A DNA stretch of 64,000 nt from Dethiosulfovibrio russensis (GCF_021568855.1 NZ_JAKGUG010000012.1:1-64000), one strand, 5' to 3'. Positions 51,582 through 60,980 are shown, counted from the first letter of the stretch. Notes: generated by a model not told the origin, from the letters alone. Numbers and translations are program-made.

Positions 51582-53173
51582 GATCTACTCCCTCCGTTCG
51601 GCAGGTTCACCAGGAACTCGGTGGAGACCCCTTCCCTGGACTCCAGGTTGATCTCCCCTCCGTAGGCTTCCACCAGAGACTTGACGTTGAAAAGTCCGTA
51701 CCCGCCGTGGCCTTCGCCCTTGGTGGAGAAACCCCTCTCGAATATATCCTCTTCCAGGTTTTCCGGGATGCCGGGCCCGGTGTCCTTTACCGATATTATT
51801 ATCCGCCCCGACTCGTCGAACAAAGACAGGTAGATCCTCCGTCTCTCCCTCGACACGTCCATAAGGGCGTTCATACCGTTCTCCAGCAGGTTCCCCAGTA
51901 TCGCCACGAGGGCGTTGGAATCGACCCTTCCAGGAGGTCCCAGATAGCTATCTTCGTCTATTCGAAACTCGATCCCCAACTCCCGACAACGGCCCATCTT
52001 CCCCAGTATCAGGCCACCTACCGACGGGTTTTTTATCCTTCTCGCGATGAAGGACATCACCGATTGGGTAGACTGGACGGTCTCTGATATGAAGGCGACG
52101 GCTCGGTCGTGTTCCCCGAGCTGAACCAGCCCACTTATGGTCTGAAGCTTATTCAGAAACTCGTGGTTTCTCACCCTCAAGGCATCGACGTAACGTCTGA
52201 CACCGGTCAGCTCCTCCGCCATCGAAGTGACCTCGGACATATCCCTGAAACTGGCCACGGCTCCAACCGTTCTTTCCTGACATACTATGGGCACCCTGTT
52301 GGTGAGTATCCTGGAGTTCTCCGACACCTGCTCTCTGTCGTATTCGGGAACACCGGAACTCAACACCTGAGGAAGACGGCTGTTCGGGACGACTACGTCC
52401 ACTTGACGCCCTATCACGCCCGAATCAGGAAGCCCCAAGAGCCGCCGAGCCTCGCCGTTTACGAGGGTTACCTTGCCGGTCTCGTCCACGGCCAGGATCC
52501 CCTCTTTTATCGATTCCAGCATGGCCTCTCTTTCCCAGAGGAACCTGTCTATCTCCTCCGGCTCGAAGCCTCTCATAGATTGCTTGACACCGTCGGCGAG
52601 CACGGTAGCTCCCACTATGCCGACCACCAACCCTAGAGCAAGAGCCATGAGAACGTTGGTCGTCAGTCTCCAGGTCTCTGCGTTTACCCTGTCGATAAGT
52701 ATACCGACGAGTACCGCTCCCACCAGCTCGCCATTCCTGTAAATTGGAGCGAAAGCCCTCAGGGAGGGGCCTAGCGTTCCGACCGCCCGCGAGACGTAAG
52801 ATTCTCCAAGGAGCGATCTTCCTTCGTCTCCTCCCACCACTCTCTTGCCTATCCTCTCAGGGACCTTGTGGGAATATCGAATCCCGTCCGTGTCTATCAC
52901 CACGACGAACTCGGTCCCAGTCTTCTTTCTTACGCCGTCCGCTATGGGTTGAATTGCCTCCGCCCCGTCGGGTCGACCGACGTTATCGATTATCCCTGGA
53001 ATGTGAGCCACGGACAAAGCGATGTCCATAGCGTCCTCCGCCATGCTCCTCTCGAACATGGGAATGACCGTTCCCCTTATGACCAGACCTGTCACCAGAG
53101 AACTCATCAGAAAGAAACAAAAGACGAGCCCTATCACCTTGCCTTTGAGAGACAGACGAAAGAAATTACCCAT
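51578..53173 (-). CDS. Sensor histidine kinase, CitA/DcuS family
   Basis: 531 aa. One helix (12-33), a periplasmic PAS-type sensor (about 40-165, with RYSHKVPERIGK, the ligand-pocket region of CitA/DcuS), a second helix (171-193), a cytoplasmic PAS (about 215-310), the SpoOB-type dimerisation helix with His337 (VRNHEFLNKLQTISGL), and an HATPase domain (NLLENGMNAL, DTGPGIP, GGYGLFNVK). The ligand is probably a carboxylate. Its ATG overlaps the DeoR stop by one base. Confidence 0.93.
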   Translation of the reverse strand: MGNFFRLSLKGKVIGLVFCFFLMSSLVTGLVIRGTVIPMFERSMAEDAMDIALSVAHIPGIIDNVGRPDGAEAIQPIADGVRKKTGTEFVVVIDTDGIRYSHKVPERIGKRVVGGDEGRSLLGESYVSRAVGTLGPSLRAFAPIYRNGELVGAVLVGILIDRVNAETWRLTTNVLMALALGLVVGIVGATVLADGVKQSMRGFEPEEIDRFLWEREAMLESIKEGILAVDETGKVTLVNGEARRLLGLPDSGVIGRQVDVVVPNSRLPQVLSSGVPEYDREQVSENSRILTNRVPIVCQERTVGAVASFRDMSEVTSMAEELTGVRRYVDALRVRNHEFLNKLQTISGLVQLGEHDRAVAFISETVQSTQSVMSFIARRIKNPSVGGLILGKMGRCRELGIEFRIDEDSYLGPPGRVDSNALVAILGNLLENGMNALMDVSRERRRIYLSLFDESGRIIISVKDTGPGIPENLEEDIFERGFSTKGEGHGGYGLFNVKSLVEAYGGEINLESREGVSTEFLVNLPNGGSRS

Positions 53174-53928
53174 CAGCTCGCCGAACTAACCGAAACCCCC
53201 TGGGGAACCTTCATCTCAGGATCGTCGGTTATCACGTGCCCGAAGCTCTCGGCCGACGCTATCAAGGAAGGCGCGGCCGCACCTATCTTGCTGGAATCGA
53301 CCATCAGGTAGAGCTGCTTCGTGTTGTTCACCACCACCTGTTTAACACCTGCGGTGAAAGGGGATAGATCGAACACCCCCGAATCGCATCGGTAGGACGC
53401 GCAGGAGAGAAAGGCCTTGGAGAAAAACGACGACCGGAGCGAAGACTCCGCCTTGGGACCTACCATGGAGTTGAAACCTGGAAGAAGGCTGCCTCCTACG
53501 CATTCCACGTTGAACCCCGGCGCTCCCGCCAATATCTCCAGCGCCTTAAGGCCGTTGGTGACTATATGTAGCCTGGTGAAGCGACTCACCAGCAGTTCGG
53601 CCAGAAAATAACAGGTCGTGCCAGCCCCGAGAAAGACGACGTCGTTGTCGTTTATGTATTCCATAGCCTTGATAGCCAGAGATCTCTTCACGTCCACGTT
53701 TACGTGAAGTCGTCTGGCGAAAGACTGTTCCGCCCCGCTGGGGCTCGACTGAAGTCTCACAAAACCGTATCCCGATGAGATCTTCCCCAGCGAAATCAGG
53801 TCCTTTATATCCCTTCTTATGGTGACCAGAGATACCGACAGATCCTCCGCAAGATCGGCCGGCTTAGCGCTGCCCTTTCTGTGAAGGACCTCAAGTATAG
53901 CTTTCCGTCTATCCTCTTTTGCGCCCAA
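53173..53928 (-). CDS. DeoR-family transcriptional regulator
   Basis: 251 aa. The N-terminal helix-turn-helix (residues 3-60) has KPADLAEDLSVSLVTIRRDIKDLISLGKI. The C-terminal sugar-phosphate-type domain has FLGAGTTCYFLA, HIVTNGLKALEIL and GGSLLPGF. TTG 53928 lies ten bases after GGGAG; ATG 54003 gives a 276-aa version with an atypical N-terminus. A -10-like TATAAT (53983-53988) between the two would favour the shorter form. It heads a five-gene run with the two-component genes and ABC exporter, all overlapping. Confidence 0.8.
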   Translation of the reverse strand: MGAKEDRRKAILEVLHRKGSAKPADLAEDLSVSLVTIRRDIKDLISLGKISSGYGFVRLQSSPSGAEQSFARRLHVNVDVKRSLAIKAMEYINDNDVVFLGAGTTCYFLAELLVSRFTRLHIVTNGLKALEILAGAPGFNVECVGGSLLPGFNSMVGPKAESSLRSSFFSKAFLSCASYRCDSGVFDLSPFTAGVKQVVVNNTKQLYLMVDSSKIGAAAPSLIASAESFGHVITDDPEMKVPQGVSVSSAS

Positions 53929-54061
53929 GAGTCCGACTCTCCCTTCATAATACCCTGTCTTATTCACACCTTTATCTTGATCATTATAACGCCGAGTTGA
54001 CATCGTCTCTCCATCGAGATGATTACTTCTTGAAACATCGAACTTTCACTCGCTGAAGCAG

Positions 54062-54090
54062 TTGACTTTTGATTTTTCAGACGATATTAT
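54062..54090 (+). promoter_or_regulatory. Promoter of the peptide ABC transporter operon
   Basis: TTGACT (54062-54067), 17-base spacer, TATTAT (54085-54090), 56 bases before the start codon. Confidence 0.75.
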
Positions 54091-54145
54091 GTATCCAGTA
54101 ACGAATACACTATATGGACACGTTCCAAAAGGAGGAATCGTCATC

Positions 54146-55759
54146 TTGAAAAGAGCAGCTTTAGCTATCCTGACGGCATTTATCGTGATCCAAGCGGCGG
54201 CCTGTTACGCAACGGGACCAAGAGACATAGTGATAGGGTTGGCGGGAGACGCCTACTCGTTGGATCCCTACCCTCTCAACGAGACGATCACCAACGCACT
54301 GAACTACCACATATTCGACAGACTGGTGGAGCCGGACAAGAACCTACAGCCCCTCCCGGGACTTGCCGAGAGCTGGGAGATCTCCGACGATTCCAGAACC
54401 TGGATCTTCCACCTAAGGAAGGACGTCAAATTCCACAACGGCAACGATTTCACCGCCGACGACGTGATTTTTTCCTTCGACCGCTCCAAGAGAAGCGGGA
54501 AGTCGGCCTTCACCTACTGTCTCTCAACAGTGGAAAGCTATGAAAAACTGGACGATCACACCCTAAAGGTAGTGTGCAAGGATCCCAACGCCCTTCTATT
54601 GGCCCACCTCAAGGATCTAGCCATAATGGACGAGGAAAGCTGCAAGGGCAAGGAAGACGACTGGATCGCCCTTCATCCCAACGGAACCGGTAGGTACATA
54701 CTGGAGGAACACCTTAGAGGAGACAGGCTTGTCCTCGTCAGAAACGAGATTTACTGGGGAGAAAAGCCCGCACCGGAGAAAGTCACCTTCAAGCCCATCA
54801 CCAACGAAGGCACCAGGACCGCCAACATGTTGTCCGGAGCGGCCGATCTGGTGGTGGACATCCCTGTCAGGGACGTAAAGATACTTGAGCGAAACAAGAG
54901 GATATCGGTACTGTCCGAGCCTAGCCTCAGGGTAATATATCTCAACCTGGCAGGATGGACCGACAAACCGTCGGTGGACACTAAGATGCCCCTGATATCT
55001 CCGGACGGATCGAATCCCTTTAAGAACAGAAAGGTTCGGGAAGCTATTTACAGAGCCATCGACGAGGACGAAATAATCGATAAGGTGATGAACGGCTTTG
55101 CCGAACCTGCAGCCACCTATATCCCCGAGGGCTTCAACGGCTACAACGGTGACATCAGAAGACTGTCCTACGCCCCCAAGACGGCGGAAAAACTTCTGGA
55201 CGAGGCGGGATATCCCAGACAGAAAGACGGCTATCGTTTCGAAGTAACCCTCGATGCCTCCAACGACCGCTACATAAACGACGGAGCCATCGCCGGGGCA
55301 ATCGCCGGATACCTTGAGAAAGTGGGAATAAAGGTAAACCTGAACCTGATGTCCAGGACTGTATTCTTCTCCTACATAAGTACATCCAACAAGACCGGCG
55401 ACAACACCCATCTCTGCATGACCGGATGGGCCGACTCCGGCGGCGAGAGCGCGTTGATGGCTCTGGATCTGGTATATAGCATACGGCAGGACGGACCAGT
55501 CAAGGAAGGCTACGGAGGGGTCAACAGGGGTTACTATCTCAACCCCGAGGCGGACAGACTGGTAGACCTGGCGATGTCGACATCCGATCCGGAGGAGAGG
55601 GCAAAGATCATGAGAGGTGTATGGGCCATGGCCGCCGAGGACGTATCCTACATCCCCCTGCATTTCCAAAAGGACATCTACGCCTGCAACGATCGCATCG
55701 TCTACCATCCCAGGAAAGACAAGTACGTCTATGCCTGGGACGTAGAGTTCAAGGACTGA
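54146..55759 (+). CDS. Dipeptide/oligopeptide ABC transporter substrate-binding protein
   Basis: 537 aa, family 5 solute-binding protein of usual size. A signal peptide (KRAALAILTAFIVIQAAACYA) is followed by DIVIGLAGDAYSLDPYPLNE and the family region PGLAESWEISDDSRTWIFHLRKDVKFHNG. TTG 54146 has AAAGGAGG at ten bases. There is a Cys at the end of the signal (AAACYA), but the residue before it is not a good lipobox. It binds peptides or similar ligands for the DppBCDF system that follows. Confidence 0.93.
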   Translation: MKRAALAILTAFIVIQAAACYATGPRDIVIGLAGDAYSLDPYPLNETITNALNYHIFDRLVEPDKNLQPLPGLAESWEISDDSRTWIFHLRKDVKFHNGNDFTADDVIFSFDRSKRSGKSAFTYCLSTVESYEKLDDHTLKVVCKDPNALLLAHLKDLAIMDEESCKGKEDDWIALHPNGTGRYILEEHLRGDRLVLVRNEIYWGEKPAPEKVTFKPITNEGTRTANMLSGAADLVVDIPVRDVKILERNKRISVLSEPSLRVIYLNLAGWTDKPSVDTKMPLISPDGSNPFKNRKVREAIYRAIDEDEIIDKVMNGFAEPAATYIPEGFNGYNGDIRRLSYAPKTAEKLLDEAGYPRQKDGYRFEVTLDASNDRYINDGAIAGAIAGYLEKVGIKVNLNLMSRTVFFSYISTSNKTGDNTHLCMTGWADSGGESALMALDLVYSIRQDGPVKEGYGGVNRGYYLNPEADRLVDLAMSTSDPEERAKIMRGVWAMAAEDVSYIPLHFQKDIYACNDRIVYHPRKDKYVYAWDVEFKD

Positions 55760-55786
55760 GCTGCCGATTCTAAATAAACCCGACCG

Positions 55787-55825
55787 CCACGGCGGAGTCT
55801 TCCCGTTCAGGAGGATCCGCCGTGG
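55787..55825 (+). other. Intercistronic stem-loop between the peptide-binding protein and permease genes
   Basis: Ten perfect base pairs, CCACGGCGGA (55787-55796) with TCCGCCGTGG (55816-55825), around a 19-base loop, without a T-run. Such stems commonly protect the 3' end of binding-protein mRNA and reduce downstream expression. That fits the need for more binding protein than permease. Confidence 0.75.
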
Positions 55826-55852
55826 TGTCTATCGCAACCACGGAGGTTGACA

Positions 55853-56818
55853 GTGTTCAGATTTATAGTTAAGAGGATTGGACAGCTGTTTCTGGTGCTG
55901 TTCGCAGTCTCCCTCATAGTGTTCATCTTCACCAGCGTCATGGGGAATCCGGTATATCTGATGGTCCGGGAGAACGCCACCGAGGCGGAGATCCAGGCGG
56001 TCACCCAATATCTGGGATTGGATAAATCGTTACCGACCCAGTACTGGATCTTCGTTAAGAACGCCTTGTCGGGAGACTTCGGTAAATCCTATATGTACCA
56101 CCTGCCGGCTTTGGGACTCATAGTCGAGAGGTTCCCTGCAACCTTAGAGATAGTTTCTGTAGCCCTTTTGCTATCCGCTTTCATTGGCATTCCCCTAGGA
56201 GTAATATCCGGAGCCTACCCCAAGAACCCCTTCAGCAAGGGAGTCATGGCCTTTTCCATAGCGGGAATATCCATGCCCTCCTTTTGGATAGGCATGGTTC
56301 TGATATTCCTTTTCGGCATTTTTCTTGGAGTGCTTCCCGTCTCCGGCAGAGGGGAGACCGCCGAGTTTCTGGGCATATCGACGAGCCTGGCCACGTGGGA
56401 CGGATGGATGCATATACTGCTACCGTCGGTGACCCTGGCCCTGGGCAACATAGCCACGATAATAAGGCTGACCCGTTCGGGGATGCAGGAAAACATGAGA
56501 CAGGACTACGTAAAGTTCGCCAGGGCAAAGGGAGTACCCCGAAGAAAGGTGTTGTTCGGCCACGCCCTGAAGAACACCCTCATCCCGGTGGTGACCATCT
56601 TCGGTCTACAGATGGGGAGTCTCATAGCCTTCACGACCATAACCGAGACCATCTTCGCCTGGCCCGGTATGGGCAAACTGCTGATAGACGCCATAAACAG
56701 CGCCGATCGTCCGATAATAGCGGCATATATACTCTTCGTGGCGGTCATGTTCGTCTTCATCAACTTCGTGGTGGACATCATGTACGTGTTCATAGATCCC
56801 AGGATAGATCTACAGTGA
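55853..56818 (+). CDS. Dipeptide/oligopeptide ABC transporter permease, DppB-like
   Basis: 321 aa with six helices and the DppB-type EAA loop (RLTRSGMQENMRQDYVKFARAKGVP). GTG 55853 is six bases after GGAGG. It is first of four transporter genes after the stem-loop; the membrane channel with DppC. Confidence 0.95.
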   Translation: MFRFIVKRIGQLFLVLFAVSLIVFIFTSVMGNPVYLMVRENATEAEIQAVTQYLGLDKSLPTQYWIFVKNALSGDFGKSYMYHLPALGLIVERFPATLEIVSVALLLSAFIGIPLGVISGAYPKNPFSKGVMAFSIAGISMPSFWIGMVLIFLFGIFLGVLPVSGRGETAEFLGISTSLATWDGWMHILLPSVTLALGNIATIIRLTRSGMQENMRQDYVKFARAKGVPRRKVLFGHALKNTLIPVVTIFGLQMGSLIAFTTITETIFAWPGMGKLLIDAINSADRPIIAAYILFVAVMFVFINFVVDIMYVFIDPRIDLQ

Positions 56819-56828
56819 GGAGGACCAA

Positions 56829-57728
56829 ATGGCTGAAGCGACGAAAAAGGGGATCCTGACGGATCTTAGAAAGACCGAATTCTTCCACAACTACATCCGA
56901 TCCACTTCCGGCATGGTCGGGTCCATCCTGGTTATCTCGGTCCTCCTCATAGCCGTATTGGGGCCTCTATGGACGGTTCAAAATCCCTACGACATAGCGA
57001 CATTGGAGCTCAAGAACGCCTATAAACCGCCTATGTGGCTAGAAGGGGGATCCCCCGACTTCCCTCTCGGAACGGACCAACAGGGGCGAGATATGCTGAG
57101 CACTATCGTCTACGGAAGCAGGGTCTCCCTCTTCATCGGGCTTGCGGGAACCGCTTTGGCCAGCGTCATAGGGATATTCCTGGGGCTGGTAGCGGGCTAC
57201 TTCGGAGGCAAGGTGGACAACGTGATAATGAGGATAGCGGACATACAGCTTTCATTTCCGACAATGCTGATAGCCCTGTTCCTCATGTCCGTCCTGGGGA
57301 GGGGTGTGGTAAACATACTGATATCCCTGACTCTGGTGGGCTGGGTCAGATACGCCAGAACCGTCCGAGGCGAGACCCTTTCGGTCAAGAAAAACGAGTA
57401 CGTCGAAGCAGCTAAGGTTATAGGGCTTCCTCACCGCAGGATACTTTTCCGACACATAATGCCCAACGTTTTCGCATCCATCATAGTCCTCTCAACAATA
57501 CAGGTCGGATCATTCATACTTACCGAAGCCAGCCTGAGCTTTCTCGGCCTGGGAGTACCTCTTACCCGGCCGTCCCTGGGAATGCTGTGCAACAACGGAT
57601 TCTCGGTGCTCTACAGCGGCCTTTGGTGGGTCTCGATCCTCCCGGGGCTCTACATCATGGTCATAGTGTTCGGCACCAACCTCCTCGGTGATTTCCTGAG
57701 AGACGAGCTGAACCCAAAGTTAAAGTGA
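56829..57728 (+). CDS. Dipeptide/oligopeptide ABC transporter permease, DppC-like
   Basis: 299 aa with six helices. It has the N-terminal LGTDQQGRDMLSTIVYGSRVSLF signature of DppC/OppC and the EAA loop ETLSVKKNEYVEAAKVIGLPHRRILFRHIMPN. ATG 56829 has GAGGAGG at a good distance, ten bases after the DppB-like stop. Confidence 0.95.
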   Translation: MAEATKKGILTDLRKTEFFHNYIRSTSGMVGSILVISVLLIAVLGPLWTVQNPYDIATLELKNAYKPPMWLEGGSPDFPLGTDQQGRDMLSTIVYGSRVSLFIGLAGTALASVIGIFLGLVAGYFGGKVDNVIMRIADIQLSFPTMLIALFLMSVLGRGVVNILISLTLVGWVRYARTVRGETLSVKKNEYVEAAKVIGLPHRRILFRHIMPNVFASIIVLSTIQVGSFILTEASLSFLGLGVPLTRPSLGMLCNNGFSVLYSGLWWVSILPGLYIMVIVFGTNLLGDFLRDELNPKLK

Positions 57729-57744
57729 CGGGAGGAAAATCGAT

Positions 57745-58725
57745 ATGGCTGGAAGGCTCCTAAAAGTGAAGGACCTTAGAACCTACTTCCACACGTTCAA
57801 GGGGACCGTCAGGGCAGTGGACGGAGTGTCCTTCTACGTGGATCATGGAGAGATCCTTGCCATAGTGGGAGAATCCGGAGGGGGCAAATCAATCACGGGA
57901 TTCTCTGTCATAAGATTGATAGATGAGCCGGGACGGATAGAATCGGGCTCAATCGAATTCGACGGCACCGATCTCATGAAGCTCTCCGAGAGAGAGATGA
58001 ACCGCGTGAGGGGAAGGGATATCTCCATGATCTTCCAGGACCCCATGACCTCTTTGAATCCGGTATACACCATAGGCAAACAGCTGGACGAAACTCTGAT
58101 GCTTCACACCGACATGGACGGCAAGACAAGAAAGAAGGCATCAATGGAACTTCTGAGATCCGTAGGTATATCCAACCCGGAGAAAAGACTCAGCGCCTAC
58201 CCGCACCAGTTCAGCGGAGGAATGAGACAGAGGGTGGTCATAGCCATAGCCTTAGCGGCGGATCCCAAACTCGTGATAGCCGACGAACCGACCACCGCTC
58301 TGGACGTGACTATACAGGCCCAGATCCTAAGGCTGATGTCCGACATGGTCAAAAACAGGGGAAGATCCCTGATACTGATAACCCACGACCTGGCGGTGGT
58401 GTCCGAGATGGCCGACCGGGTCAACGTGATGTACTGCGGTAAGATCGTGGAGACCGGGACCACGAGGACCGTCATAGACAAAAGCGCCCATCCCTACACC
58501 AGGGGACTAATAGGCTCCATACCGGACCTGGATAGAGACAAAAAGAGGCTGGACACCATAAAGGGGATCGTTCCCAATATGTTCGATCTGCCCGAAGGCT
58601 GTCGCTTCGCCCCCAGATGCCCCTTCGCCCGAGCCATATGTGACGAAAAGGAACCGCCTCTGGTCGAGGTTGCGGAGGGACACCTGGCGGCATGCCATTT
58701 TCCACTCGGAGAGGAGAGCCTGTAG
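57745..58725 (+). CDS. Oligopeptide ABC transporter ATP-binding protein, DppD-like
   Basis: 326 aa. It has Walker A GESGGGKS, signature FSGGMRQRVVIAIALA, Walker B LVIADEPTTALD, and the C-terminal Cys-rich tail CRFAPRCPFARAIC that can bind an iron-sulphur cluster in relatives. The last glycine-rich Walker A lacks the common second threonine but keeps GKS. It pairs with the DppF-like subunit, which starts directly after its stop. Confidence 0.95.
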   Translation: MAGRLLKVKDLRTYFHTFKGTVRAVDGVSFYVDHGEILAIVGESGGGKSITGFSVIRLIDEPGRIESGSIEFDGTDLMKLSEREMNRVRGRDISMIFQDPMTSLNPVYTIGKQLDETLMLHTDMDGKTRKKASMELLRSVGISNPEKRLSAYPHQFSGGMRQRVVIAIALAADPKLVIADEPTTALDVTIQAQILRLMSDMVKNRGRSLILITHDLAVVSEMADRVNVMYCGKIVETGTTRTVIDKSAHPYTRGLIGSIPDLDRDKKRLDTIKGIVPNMFDLPEGCRFAPRCPFARAICDEKEPPLVEVAEGHLAACHFPLGEESL

Positions 58726-59733
58726 ATGGAACCCCTTCTGGACGTACGGGATCTGGTTCAGAGTTTCGACCTGAACCCCGATCTTCTCAGCAAAATAACC
58801 TTCGACAAGGGACGGCCTACGATAAAAGAGAGGATCGTCAAGGCGGTGAACGGGATAAGCTTTTCCGTGAAAAAGGGGAAGGTCTTCAGCATAGTGGGAG
58901 AGTCGGGCTGCGGAAAATCCACCGCGGCAAGGACGGTAATAAAGCTGATAGAGCCGAAATCGGGAAATATAACCTACGACGGCAGGGACATAACCGAGCT
59001 TTCCAGAGAGGAGATGCTCCCTCTCAGAAAGAGGATGCAGATGATATTCCAGGATCCCTATGCGTCCCTAAACCCCAGACAGAGGGTCTTGGACATACTG
59101 ACCGAGCCGATGCTGTTTCATAGAACTTCATCCTCCGTTGCAGAGGCGAGGGAAAAGGCCATGAAGCTGCTTAAACGGGTCGGGATCAGGGCGGAACAGG
59201 GATCCAGATACCCCCATCAGTTCAGCGGAGGTCAGAGACAGAGGATAGGCATAGCCAGGGCCCTGGCGGTGGAACCGGAGCTGATAATAGCGGACGAACC
59301 GGTATCGGCACTGGACGTCTCCATACAGGCCCAGATACTGAACCTGCTGATGGACCTTAAGGACGAACTATCTCTCTCCTATCTTTTCATAGCCCACGAC
59401 CTCTCTGTGGTCAAACACATAAGCGACGAGATAGCCGTCATGTACCTGGGATACATCGTGGAAAAGGGGGACAAACGACAGATATTCTCGAACCCGTCGC
59501 ATCCATACACCAGGGCGCTGTTCTCAGCCATCCCCAGGATATCCGGGAAGACCTCCGACACAGAGGACCTTCCTAAGGGAGAGATTCCAAGCGCGATAGA
59601 CCTTCCCTCCGGATGTCCGTTTCACGGAAGATGCAAGGAGGCCATGCCTCTTTGCTCCCGACTGAGACCAGAGGCACAAGAGATGGAGCCGGGACATGTC
59701 GTCTCGTGCCACCTGATAAAATCGCAGAGTTGA
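58726..59733 (+). CDS. Oligopeptide ABC transporter ATP-binding protein, DppF-like
   Basis: 335 aa. It has Walker A GESGCGKST, signature FSGGQRQRIGIARALA, Walker B LIIADEPVSALD and the C-terminal tail CPFHGRCKEAMPLC. It starts at ATG 58726 immediately after the TAG of the DppD-like gene. It closes the operon, followed by a bidirectional terminator. Confidence 0.95.
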   Translation: MEPLLDVRDLVQSFDLNPDLLSKITFDKGRPTIKERIVKAVNGISFSVKKGKVFSIVGESGCGKSTAARTVIKLIEPKSGNITYDGRDITELSREEMLPLRKRMQMIFQDPYASLNPRQRVLDILTEPMLFHRTSSSVAEAREKAMKLLKRVGIRAEQGSRYPHQFSGGQRQRIGIARALAVEPELIIADEPVSALDVSIQAQILNLLMDLKDELSLSYLFIAHDLSVVKHISDEIAVMYLGYIVEKGDKRQIFSNPSHPYTRALFSAIPRISGKTSDTEDLPKGEIPSAIDLPSGCPFHGRCKEAMPLCSRLRPEAQEMEPGHVVSCHLIKSQS

Positions 59734-59748
59734 AGGCTCGAAAACACA

Positions 59749-59782
59749 AAAAAGCGGCGGTCCCTAGGGACCGCCGCTTTTT
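59749..59782. terminator. Perfect palindromic bidirectional terminator between the peptide operon and csp
   Basis: A 34-base perfect palindrome centred at CTAG, arms AAAAAGCGGCGGTCCC, with T-runs on both strands. It can terminate both the peptide transporter and the cold-shock transcript. Confidence 0.92.
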
Positions 59783-59802
59783 GAGACTAGATTAGAAAAG
59801 GT

Positions 59803-60003
59803 TTAAACAGGCGTAACGTTCGAAGCCTGGGGACCCTTCTGTCCGTTCTCGATGGTGAAGGTCACAGCCTGACCCTCATCAAGGGTCTTGAAGCCGTCGA
59901 CGTTGATGGCGCTAAAATGGACGAAGTAATCCTTTCCGTCCTCACCGGTGATAAACCCATAGCCCTTTGTGCCGTTAAACCATTTCACTGTTCCCTGAGT
60001 CAA
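59803..60003 (-). CDS. Cold-shock protein (CspA-like)
   Basis: 66 aa single cold-shock domain. It has RNP1 KGYGFI and RNP2-type DYFVHFSAI, preceded by GTVKWFNGT. It is an RNA chaperone or regulator. TTG 60003 has AGGAGG at seven bases and gives the canonical length; an ATG at 60054 would extend it by 17 residues without a ribosome site. Confidence 0.95.
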   Translation of the reverse strand: MTQGTVKWFNGTKGYGFITGEDGKDYFVHFSAINVDGFKTLDEGQAVTFTIENGQKGPQASNVTPV

Positions 60004-60054
60004 GGTGTTGCCTCCTAAAATGTTTTTTGCCGCTACCATTTCTGCGACAAACAA

Positions 60055-60083
60055 AGTCTACTTCAATCCCATCCACTTGTCAA
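60055..60083 (-). promoter_or_regulatory. Promoter of the cold-shock gene
   Basis: Consensus TTGACA (60078-60083), 17-base spacer, TAGACT (60055-60060), giving a leader of about 45 bases. The surrounding 60084-60231 is AT-rich and holds no gene. Confidence 0.8.
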
Positions 60084-60231
60084 CAACTTTTATAAGATTT
60101 TGTAAAAATATTTTTATTTAACCCAAAGTTATTTTAAGTCTTCAGAGAGCCCTTCCAAGAAAAAAACTGAGACACCCCGAACCAACTGGATATATGATAT
60201 CGTTTCCTAAACAAGATCCAGGAGGAGAGAA

Positions 60232-60960
60232 ATGAGACTTATACTTTATAACGTGAGATACGGCACCGGGACGGGACTCTCCTACCATGTGCCAGCGCCC
60301 TTTTCCGGGAACTTCCGAAGATCGACCGGACGGTTCAAACGGATAACCGATTATCTTATGAACCTCTCTCCAGATATAATCGGACTGGTGGAGGTTGACG
60401 GAGGTTCATACCGCCACGAGGGAAACTGCCAAGCTGAGACGGCAGCTTCGTCGATGGGAGGCCATCATCGTTTCGCGGTTAAATACGGCGAGAGGATCTC
60501 TCGGTTACCGGTTTTAAGATCCCAGGGAAACGCCATAATATCAAGGCTAGCCCCGATCAAAACCGACTGCCATGATCTGGGCAGAGGGATGAAGAGAAAC
60601 GCCCTTGAGGTCGTCTACGGCGACTTCTCCCTGGTTCTAGTGCACCTTTCTCTGGGCAGCAGAAGCCGTCGTCACCAGATCCGAGCACTGAGGGACCTCT
60701 GCTCAGCCAGAGAAAGACCTCTCATACTGGCCGGAGACTATAATACCCTATCCGGGCCGGAGGAACTGGCTCCTCTCAGAGAGACGGGAATGGCCAGCGT
60801 AAACGAACTCGGGCTTCCCACCTATCCATGTAGAAGGCCCCGAAAGGAACTGGACTTCGTTCTGATCTCCGAGGAGATATCAACCAAGGGTTTTTTCATC
60901 CCTGACGTACGTTTTTCCGACCACCTTCCACTCATATGTGACCTCGAAATTTCCCATTGA
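60232..60960 (+). CDS. Endonuclease/exonuclease/phosphatase (EEP) family hydrolase
   Basis: 242 aa. It has LILYNVRYG, the metal glutamate region IIGLVEVDGGS, the catalytic LAGDYNTLSG and the closing SDHLPLICDLE (His). EEP enzymes cleave phosphodiesters in nucleic acids or lipids. The substrate is not decided. It is followed 20 bases later by cardiolipin synthase, so a membrane-phospholipid role is possible. ATG 60232 follows GGAGGAGAG. Confidence 0.88.
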   Translation: MRLILYNVRYGTGTGLSYHVPAPFSGNFRRSTGRFKRITDYLMNLSPDIIGLVEVDGGSYRHEGNCQAETAASSMGGHHRFAVKYGERISRLPVLRSQGNAIISRLAPIKTDCHDLGRGMKRNALEVVYGDFSLVLVHLSLGSRSRRHQIRALRDLCSARERPLILAGDYNTLSGPEELAPLRETGMASVNELGLPTYPCRRPRKELDFVLISEEISTKGFFIPDVRFSDHLPLICDLEISH

Positions 60961-60980
60961 AAAGGAGTTGAGCCATTGCC

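Noticed and set aside
54617-55708. 363-codon antisense open frame opposite the peptide-binding protein
   Set aside because: Same reasoning: low-complexity shadow of a clear coding gene, no plausible start signal.
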